DNA of 64,000 nt from Conus ventricosus. Lineage: Eukaryota > Mollusca > Gastropoda > Neogastropoda > Conidae. This document shows positions 56,006 to 64,000 of this stretch, piece by piece. The position numbers were made by a program, and so were the translations under genes. Location of the stretch: NCBI GenBank assembly GCA_018398815.1, contig CM031595.1, positions 144,028,540-144,092,539 of the forward strand, written 5' to 3'. Position 1 is the stretch's first letter. Every line of letters starts with the position of its first letter. The notes under the pieces were generated by a model. That model saw only the letters and a program-made list of their open reading frames with translations, was not told where the DNA came from and made no database searches.

Positions 56006-56825
56006 TAGTCCAAGTCCAAGGTAGATTTAAGTCAGATTCAGATTAACGAAACTACCAAGCATAAATAAAAGTCTTTAAAGTGCTAATTTCTTGCAGTTTT
56101 AGATGACAGAAATGTCCCATTCATACTGATTATTTTTGTTCTTGGCTCAAAGTTTTTCTAATACCATCGCCGGGTTTAGTTTCAGTGAGATGCCAAAACA
56201 TCATGGCGAGATCGAAGCAGACGACCACAGCAGTGAAAACATTTTCTTTGAGATATTGGCGTGTTGTAACTATCTGTTCATCAAAACATTCGTTCCCCCG
56301 AAGATGGGTTATTTTCTGAATTGAAGAAAGCTTGTTTGCACGTAAGAGTAAGAAATAAAGTAGACTAGGCTAGATGCAATGTACCCTTTAGAGTTATTTC
56401 CCTTGCATAAATCCAACCAAAGCAGAGGGTACGAAAAAGAATACTTTGTAAATAAGTTTAGACTTGGCTCTTCAATAGGTCTGTTTATGCCCAATTCTTA
56501 CACATATATTGCATTATTATGCATGTATCTTTCTGTTATGAAGATATAGGATGTATCTGTTATTGCATGTGGCTTCGTGCTAGGGAGGAGATTGAAAAAG
56601 ACGTGTCATCGTCACATTGAACGACATTGTTAGGTGTGTAAGTGTGGGCAAGACCTTTTCCCTCCCAGCCACCACACCCGTTCGACTTCCATGATGATAT
56701 AACTTTTGTTGAAAAAAATCAGCTTGTTGAAAACTTTTTGTGTGTGTCAAGCACACGTTCGTTAAATTCATACCATGTCGTTTCATGCTGTCATGTTAGT
56801 TGAATGGGGTGGGAATGAGTCCACG

Positions 56826-56856
<31 letters not shown>

Positions 56857-57531
56857 ATGTGTATGTATGCCTATGTGAAGCGCACATTGTAACTGTCATC
56901 ACACTGATCTTTTACAGGCAAGCAAATCGCAAAATTTGTTGTTGCAGGGATTTTGTTTTATAAAACAGCCTTTCCCATCAAGATAAAAGATGTATAAATG
57001 TCATTTTGATGAGGCAAATTAGACAACACGGGCGAGATGGAGAGGAGGATGAAGTCTTCAATATGCTTTCTAATCTATGAATAAACAAACTAGCATCTGT
57101 GTCTATCCACATTATACCCACATACCTAACTTTCTAAGTAATTAAAACTTCAGTCTACATCTTTCATTTCTAGAAGTATGTGGTGACTTTGAAAGATGTG
57201 TGTGTATATGTATTTGCAGGCTAGAAAGACTGATTGATGTCACTATAGTGTTTAGTAATGTGCACTTGCTATGGAGAGATCTTTTTAATGTGTAGGACTT
57301 TGAAAAACTTTGCATTGGCATACCTCCTGTTTGACATTTTACTGTGTTTTAGCTTTGTCTTTCTTTGACCTTTCATTAGGCTGTGGTTACCTAGCTGTAA
57401 TGCAAGCACAGTGTGAAAGTTCTGTACATTTGGGGTTGTTCACCAGTTTTGGAGAGGCGCTTTGTGTACCTGCTGGAGCTTCACTGTGCAGTCTGAGGGC
57501 ATAAGTATAGGTTTATGCATGCACATGCATG

Positions 57532-57541
57532 CCCACACACA

Positions 57542-57606
<65 letters not shown>

Positions 57607-57630
57607 ACACATACACTCACACACAAGCAC
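57532..57630. repeat. (CA)n microsatellite
   Basis: About 95 bp of CA with few interruptions; similar tracts at 58011-58060 and 58310-58345. Confidence 0.97.
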
Positions 57631-58691
57631 ATGCATACCCTACATACGTGCACAACCCCCTAACAGGGTTAATTGGCATTTCATATGCAGTAAATTATAA
57701 AGAATATTATGCTTTACAAAAAGAATGCAAAGTTTACATTTAAGGCATTTGCAGATTAAAACCATCATTCAAGTGTATTCTGTGACTTTTTGAAAAGACT
57801 TTTTCTCAACAATGTAGAAATGGAACTTTTAAAATCTACCTGTGATATCTCTGCTTTTGTTTAATAGATCAAGTCTCCAGAAAGTCTAGGCTATTTTAAA
57901 AATATTTCTGACAATAAAACCAAGTTAAGATCTGTGGGCAATCAGACTGAGCTGATGGAAATCAAGGGTTTAATTAAGAAAATGGAACTCAGTTTCTGGG
58001 TGTTTGACTCACACACACACACCACACACACACACACACACCACACACACACACACACACACTAACTGAGTCACTGAAAACACAGATAAGGTCACACGAC
58101 ACACACACACATGCATGCACGCATACATTCACACACACACACATATATACACTCAAACTTACACACATCAAGTCACAAAACGTGCACTGAGTCATGTAAC
58201 ATACACAAGCATGTACATGTACACGCACAGAATGATGCATGCACATCACCAGCCATTCAAACACAGACACATACACGCGTACGCACAGAAATACTTCTTG
58301 CTCACTGTCTTACACACACGCACACACACACACACACACACACATACACAGTTTTCATAAAGTATCTTTGTTTTTACACCCAATGTTGATGAATTTGGTT
58401 AGGAACATAAATCAAACGTTCCTGTCAAGTATAATTTTGAAATGACGGAAATATTGTGTTGTTCAGATTTTAGTTGCAATTGATTGTAACTGATTATGAA
58501 ATGGAAGGATCTGTATGATATCTAATTTTTCACTCTGAGTACGAATATGTGTGTAATCAAGATGGGGGTGGGTTAGAGAAGTGGGTGGGGAGGGAGGGAA
58601 GAATTGCAGCATACCTGTGGTTTTCCATCAGATGTCATTTAACATTTATAAAGAAATGATATTAGATTTAACTTTGTGATTAAAGTGTGTT

Positions 58692-58742
<51 letters not shown>
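58692..58742. repeat. (TG)n microsatellite
   Basis: About 50 bp of uninterrupted TG. Confidence 0.97.
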
Positions 58743-58744
<2 letters not shown>

Positions 58745-59062
58745 CTATTGCAAAGAAATTTCCCTGTAGACGAAATCTTAAGATTTTCTCTTTATTTTCA
58801 GATGACTGATTAGTCAGTGTCACTTTTACTGCATTGCTTTGTATTTTTTTTCTGTTTATGTGATAATATATAAAGTCCTCAGAGTTCTTGAAGGATAAGG
58901 GATAAGAGTGCTACAAAATTTTATCATTATTATTTCCACAGAGCATGAATGATGACAACTGGAACAGAAATTGCTTCCATTTTTTAAAAGCATACAGAAG
59001 TTCGCTCTTGACCAACAGTGGTATTGAGCTGTCTTTACATGCCTTTCTGATTGCTTTCCAGA

Positions 59063-59225
59063 CAAAAACGCTTGGAAGCTGTGAAATCCAAACAGAATGG
59101 ACAAGGAAGAAAACGGGCGCACGGATGAGGTGAAGGCAGACAGTCGTGATGAGAATGCCCTGGTAGCAGAATCCACCTGGGACAAACGAATGCGTCTAAT
59201 TATCAGCAAGAATTTTAAAAAGGAG
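59063..59225 (+). CDS. First coding exon of an unidentified gene
   Basis: A pyrimidine-rich acceptor (CTGATTGCTTTCCAG) ends at 59062. The ATG at 59097 (context CAGAATGG) opens MDKEENGRTDEVKADSRDEN then ALVAESTWDKRMRLIISKNF and KKE, with a good donor GAG|GTATGT at 59225. The first 25 residues are acidic and charged; the rest looks structured and amphipathic. I do not recognise the protein. The codon quality and both splice signals make a real exon likely; later exons should lie right of the window because the following 4.7 kb shows only transposon and intron sequence. NPHP3 is divergent from it, 12.5 kb away. Confidence 0.65.
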
Positions 59226-59272
59226 GTATGTTTCACTTATATTGTTATCCTGCTGATGCTGTTGATTCAGGT

Positions 59273-59469
59273 TGTTGGAATGATCTTATAAATTTACATA
59301 CAATTGCGGAGAGTTGTCTCCCTTACAGTTCTTCACTGCTATGAGTATAATAATAAAAATGTAATAATGTTCCCGTCGTCAAGTACGCTGTGTGTTCGTG
59401 TCTGCTGGAAGGCTGGTTAATCGTAACCGAATGTATTAGTTATAATCCTCCATCATGAACAACTCAACA
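59273..59469 (+). repeat. copia 5' LTR
   Basis: TGTTGGAATGATCTTATAAA to AACTCAACA. It differs from the 3' LTR by a handful of changes (GTTGTCTCCC/GTTATCTCCC; AAAAATGTAATAATGTTCCC against AAAATAAAATAACGTTCC). Contains a possible AATAAT/AATAAA signal near 59350. Confidence 0.95.
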
Positions 59470-59489
59470 GGTTATGGGCCCAGTGCCTC

Positions 59490-59827
59490 TCAGAGTAGAT
59501 ACTCAAAGATTGATTTTCGATGGAGACGAAAGAAAATACGAGCAATGGAAGTGAAATTTCCTCGGTTACATGCGCCTACAGAAATTACGCGACACGATTT
59601 TAACGGCTGACGACGATGAGATTGATGATGACAAGAATGCTGAAGCTTTTGCTGAGTTGATTCAATTTTTAGATGACAAGAGTTTGTCATTGATAATGCG
59701 AGATGCAGTTGATGATGGAAGACAAGCTTTGAAAATTCTTCGTGCACATTATGCAAGCCCAAGTACCCCAAGAATAATTTCTTTGTATACAGAATTACAT
59801 CCTAGTCAAACGTTCGACGAGACGTGA
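59490..59827 (+). pseudogene. copia gag remnant
   Basis: In one frame VPLRVDTQRL precedes FDGDERKYEQWEVKF; a slip then gives GYMRLQKLRDTILTAD, followed by DDDEIDDDKNAEAFAELIQF and SLSLIMRDAVDDGRQALKIL. This is the retrotransposon gag (UBN2-type) region of copia elements, where the element names its own capsid. One frame shift near 59560 and a loss of frame after 59827 make it non-functional. Confidence 0.8.
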
Positions 59828-61060
59828 TGTTTATGTAGGGCTAAAACAACTGCAGAAGCTTTGAAGAATGTAGGAGAAACAGTGTGAAGTTTATTGTCGC
59901 CATGGTTTGAAAGGTTTACCAAACAGCTATAAATCTTTTGTCCCCGTTGTCACCAAAAAAAAGAAAAAAACTTTTTTTGTTTTCAAAACTTCTTACGTAT
60001 TTTTGAGAAACTGAAGGTCAAGGTATCTAAAGTGAAGATCAATTTTGAAGTCAGTGCAGGGTGGACTTCTATTCTTCCATTGGTGACAGCAAAAGGCCCC
60101 TTTTTGCACAACTGTCAATGGCGGCCCCACATTGCAAAGGTTTGAAAGAAGCCAAAGAAAAAACTGTGGTGTAGATTTGTGAAGAAAAACCCCCCGAAAA
60201 AGCTTGTGACGCAACAAAAGACTTCAGAAAGGTCATGAAGTTGGTGATTCCTGCTGTGAAAAGGGTAAAACATCTTTTCTTTTCGAGAAGCCCTGAGGGG
60301 CAAGACTTTGGGGAGAGAAGCACATTGCTGGTGGTTTGTGGAGCAACCACGCATTCTCAACGATGAAACAAAGTTCAGCAAATTTGATGCCATTTTTCAA
60401 CCTGAAAAACTTTCATTGAACTGGCAAAGGGAGAGAAGTAAAAAAATTGCCTGAAAAAAGGGGGAAGTAAAATTTTTGATTATGGACCTATGGGATGTGT
60501 TTAAAACTGTTTGAAAAAATGCTTATTTGTCCTTTTACATTTTTCCCCAAAACATTTTCCGTACAGGCAGCAACGAAAGAGGGGGGAAGTTCATTTAAAA
60601 AAAGACCCCGGCAGAACTTGTGTATAAAGATGGTACCAGTTTAAATAGAAAACATGGGAAAAATGTACTACTTAAATACGTGTGCCCGGCAATAGTCAAA
60701 CGAATGCAGGTGAATTATGTAAGTGACGAAAGGGGGTGGATTTTGGTCATTGTAATTATGATGATGTGTGAATGTTGAGAGGTGGTTGATGCTGAAAATT
60801 GTTGGTTTTAAAATAAGAAGCCGTTTTTGTGATGTTTGCTTGCAGGGCAAAAGCCAGAAGAACCCAAAGCTGTGGGAAGCTTGATTTCATCATGTTGCAC
60901 TAGCCTGATTTTGTTGGTTTTATTACCCGCTATCCGCTTTGTCCCCAAACCCCTCATTCCGGGTAGCCCTGAAACAGGGTGGGGGAATTTTTAAAGGGGA
61001 GTATCGCAAAGAAATGGCTACCCCAAGTTGATGTGGGCTGTGTTAGTTGGTACAGTGTGT
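59828..61060 (+). other. Blurred copia interior
   Basis: Expected protease, integrase and RT are not readable. Homopolymer-rich texture at 59950-60980 (AAAAAAGAAAAAAACTTTTT, GGGGGAATTTTTAAAGGGG) resembles the 32-45 kb smear on a smaller scale. Confidence 0.4.
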
Positions 61061-61099
61061 GACTGGGCTCTCTGTTTTTGGCAGACGCGCACTCAGGTA

Positions 61100-61503
61100 C
61101 TGCTTAGTCTGACAAATTTTGGACCCTTGATTTCTTGGAAATCAAGAAAACAGCCTACTGTGGCATTGAGTTCTTGTGAAGCAGAATATGTTGCTTTGGC
61201 ATCTGCTGTGCAAGAGAGTCTGTATCTCAGCAACTGATGAAAGACATTGACAGAAAAGGTCACTATGATTCTGTGTTGATCTTTGAAGACAACAGGGCAT
61301 GATTGCTTTGGCAAACAATCCAGTGAACAGACAGAGATCAAAACATATTGATATCAAATATCATTTTCATCCGCTCAGAAGTACATAGGGGCAGAGTTTC
61401 TCTTGAATACTGTCCCACTGCAGAGATGCTGGCTGATCTCATGACAAAACCTGCCACCAAATTCCAACTTCAGAAATTCAAATTGAAGATCTTTGGTGAA
61501 TAA
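61100..61503 (+). pseudogene. copia RNase H remnant and 3' end of pol
   Basis: Reads PLISWKSRKQPTVALSSCEA then EYVALASAVQESLYL, the conserved copia RNase H C-terminal half. After frame slips it continues with DIDRKGHYDSVLIFEDN, NRQRSKHIDIKYHF and TAEMLADLMTKPATKFQLQK, stopping TAA at about 61501. The motif order is exactly that of the copia pol end. Confidence 0.88.
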
Positions 61504-61805
61504 ATGCACATAGTCCTGCATTATTCATGCTTCAGATACTGTTAGATTGTAAATTACCAGTGATAAATAAGACCAAAAGTCAAGTTATAAGATTACCAAA
61601 GACATTAATTTACAGTTTACATATATGCCAATATGTGTGTTGGTATGTTAACTGTTATTGAGAACTTATCTCAATTTTGTCTTAAATGGCTGGATGATTT
61701 GTTAAAGTTGCTGTTTTATTCAGAACTTTATTGGTTATTAATGCATTGTTATTTGAAATGATTGTGACACTTTGTTGCTAAAAATTTATTTAGATCAAGT
61801 GGGGG

Positions 61806-62000
61806 TGTTGGAATGATCTTATAAATTTACATACAATTGCGGAGAGTTATCTCCCTTACAGTTCTTCACTGCTATGAGTATAATAATAAAATAAAATAAC
61901 GTTCCGTCGTCAAGTACGCTGTGTGTTCGTGTCTGCTGGAAGGCTGGTTAATCGTAACCGAATGTATTAGTTATAATCCTCCATCATGAACAACTCAACA
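61806..62000 (+). repeat. copia 3' LTR
   Basis: Starts TGTTGGAATG after the polypurine stretch and ends CAACTCAACA, followed by the CAGGT target duplication. Confidence 0.95.
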
Positions 62001-62189
62001 CAGGTTTTAACACATTATTGTTATGCTTCGCGACTTTGGAGCATGATTGTTGATGGTTATTTGGAATATGATTGTTGACTGTATTATTTCCAATTGGCAA
62101 ATCTAAATGAGGATAAGACACTGGGTCATTATAGACTCCCACCAATTCACCTATTCAGAAACTACAGATGGAGTCGCTAGACCCTAGTC

Positions 62190-63270
62190 CATTTATTCAG
62201 AGTATGTCTAAAGACTGGACAAGTTTCAGATGAGTTAAGGATGGCCCTGGTTACATGAGCGTTTTAGAAAGGGAGCAAAAGGTTTGTAAACAACTGCAGA
62301 CCAGTCAGCCTGATCTGTATTGTATGTAAAATTATGAAAGAAGAGTCAGAGAGTAAGTACCTTCAGCAACATTATTTTATCAGAATGAATCGACATGGCT
62401 CTGTGCCAGGCAGATCACGTATCACCGAGTTGTTGGAAGTTAGTAATATGTGGACAATCACTGATGAAGGAGAAAAGGCGCACATCGTTTACAAACAGCT
62501 TCTCATTCAGTGTCCCACCAACAGACTCCTAGCAAAGATAGCAGTAGGATTGGCAGGCATCAAAGGAAATTTCTGTACTGGATCAATGCCTTCCTGTCGG
62601 AACGGACATGGTTGGTCTCAACTAATAGAATGTGTTTAGAAGAGGCAAAGGTTACCAATGGCATTCCCTAGGGAAGTGTCCCAGGTCCATTCCTGTGTGT
62701 TGTTTTCATTGTTGACCTACCCAGCAATAGATGGTCAGGATCTAGGTAGACTTCGATAGGTGACAGAAATGGTCAGACAAGGGGCTGTTAAAGTTTCCTC
62801 CACAGAAACGTAGTGTGATGGAGATTGGAAGACAGAAGTCTGCCGCAGTTTACCACTTGAAAATGAGGAGTGCAGAACTCAGTGGAATGAGTGATGTTGA
62901 GAAGGGTTGGGGTCTTTATTGACGCTGATTTAAAAAAAAAAAAAGACATGTAGCCAGCTTATTGACTCTGAACTTGCATCGTAAAAGTTAACGGCATACT
63001 GGGTATAATGAGGAGGTCCTTCAGCTGCTTCACAGAGAAAGCATTTGTTCAACTTTTCAAGAGCTTTGGATGCCCATAGTATCAGGCATCACTATAAAGA
63101 AATTGTGTGTTGTAGAATTGAAGATGTGCAACTTTGAGCAACCAGATTTTAGCTGATCTGAAAGATAAACCTAATGGAAGAGACCAAGGCTGTCAGATAA
63201 GGGATACCAAAGATCAGCTAGTCTCAAGGAGACTTTTAGAAATATATGCACCCTGCATGGCTGTTGCAGC
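62190..63270 (+). mobile_element. Old LINE reverse-transcriptase fragment
   Basis: Frames read NNCRPVSLICIVCKIMKE (RT motif YRPVSLTCIVCKIME) at about 62290, then GSVPGRSRITELLEVSNMWT, then NRLLAKIAVGLAGIKG, and AKVTNGIP*GSVPGPFLCVV (VTSGIPQGSVLGP) at about 62650-62700. A tail near 62990 reads NGILGIMRRSFSCFTEKAFV. Many stops and shifts; older than the CR1-like copy at 52-55 kb. Confidence 0.78.
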
Positions 63271-64000
63271 ATCTCACACCCAAGCTGTGATCTGGCTTTA
63301 GCAACAAATCTCCAAGGAAATTTCAGTTCTGACTGCCATTAGAAGTTTGCTCAATGATGTTTTTACAGCATCCGTCACCAATAACAATATTGATCATCAG
63401 ATGTGTGCTAAAATTTACAGTGGAAATGAACACACAATTGAGGTTCCTCTCAGAATTTGACATGCATGTTATCTATTATTTATCTGATCTAACTGTTCAT
63501 ACATTTTTCAGATTTACAAGATTTATGTGCAGTAATGATCAAAGAATAATATAAATTACTGCTTAAAGGTGTTCAAACCCTCAATGAGTAAGAAACTTCA
63601 CTCATGCACTGTGATGTCAATTGGTTATACAGAAAGTACCAGAGAAATGACATACCAACCATATGAAATTTCATGCGTAGGTTAAGTGATTGGGTCAAAG
63701 TTGCATGAATGGAATTCCTGACTGTACTATGTACTGACAACACAGTGTTGAGTGTTGCAGTACTGCAGCATGTTTTTAGTTGGCCTGCAATGCAGTAAGT
63801 TACAGATTGAAACTAAACTACATGAAGTCGTGAAAACTTTAGTTCACTACTGATCACTGATACTTCCGAATACCATCAGGTCATTTTAACAAATGATGTT
63901 GAAATGGTCGTTTGTAAGTGCTGAAGTTTGGTTTGTAAGAAGTGTTTTAGATTTGAGATAATTCATTGCCCAGAAGTTGCAGATGGAAATGATCGTAACA
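63271..64000. other. No gene seen
   Basis: AT-rich, presumably intron of the 59097 gene. No repeats or splice-flanked ORF that I can support. Confidence 0.5.

Larger units (their letters stand above)
56006..59062. other. Intergenic or upstream UTR/intron, no gene seen
   Basis: AT-rich sequence with (CT)n at 56826-56855, (CA)n at 57532-57630 and 58011-58060, and (TG)n at 58692-58742. A non-coding first exon of the plus-strand gene at 59063 may lie here but cannot be located. Confidence 0.5.
59268..62005 (+). mobile_element. Ty1/copia LTR retrotransposon, internally deleted
   Basis: Two LTRs of 195-197 bp (59273-59469 and 61806-62000) begin TGTTGG and end CAACA. They are almost identical and are flanked by the 5-bp target duplication CAGGT (59268-59272 and 62001-62005). 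The 5' LTR is followed at once by GGTTATGGGCCCAG, the copia-type primer-binding site; the 3' LTR is preceded by the polypurine stretch AAGTGGGGG. The 2.3-kb interior is about half the usual length: gag at the left and RNase H at the right, with protease, integrase and most of RT missing or blurred. It sits in sense orientation in an intron of the 59097 gene. Confidence 0.93.

Overview
This window is animal nuclear DNA. It has one long, many-exon gene with GT/AG introns, dense (CA)n, (GA)n and (AT)n microsatellites, several minisatellites, and metazoan retroelements of five kinds: CR1-like LINE, RNase H-bearing LINE, Penelope-like, Ty3/gypsy and Ty1/copia. A tRNA-headed SINE with a GGGACTATAAACCGAGGTC-type core suggests a marine invertebrate, most likely a mollusc. 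That last step is inference.

The main gene is nephrocystin-3 (NPHP3), on the minus strand. Nineteen coding exons can be read by hand from a myristoylation-type start (MGAGGS, 46,625) down to a TPR exon ending at 2,674. Domain order follows the vertebrate protein: coiled coil, NPHP3-specific middle, P-loop/NACHT-like NTPase, winged-helix region, then TPRs. About the last 300 residues of TPRs are not visible and should lie off the left edge. Every exon has usable splice signals, yet many carry one-base frame slips, so the assembly is under-polished or the locus is decaying. Two minisatellites (1,640-2,690 and 9,215-9,540) repeat an exon end together with its 5' splice site.

Intron 1 (23,746-46,163) is huge. 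It holds a tandem Penelope-like array (25,900-32,520, minus strand) and then about 12 kb of strikingly degraded, homopolymer-smeared sequence (32,520-44,930). The smeared block contains a Ty3/gypsy pol in the unusual integrase-before-RT order (plus strand) and a smeared duplicate of the 45-48 kb region, including a ghost copy of NPHP3 exon 1.

Upstream of NPHP3 (48-64 kb) are a TIR-bounded repeat packed with CCGTTA/TAACGG motifs (a second copy sits in NPHP3 intron 17), a nearly complete CR1-like LINE abutting a SINE (52.38-56.0 kb, minus), an unidentified plus-strand gene's first coding exon (59,097-59,225), a Ty1/copia insertion with near-identical LTRs and a 5-bp target duplication in that gene's first intron (59,273-62,000), and an old LINE RT fragment (62.2-63.3 kb).

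Most remaining sequence is intron or intergenic DNA in which I see no gene.
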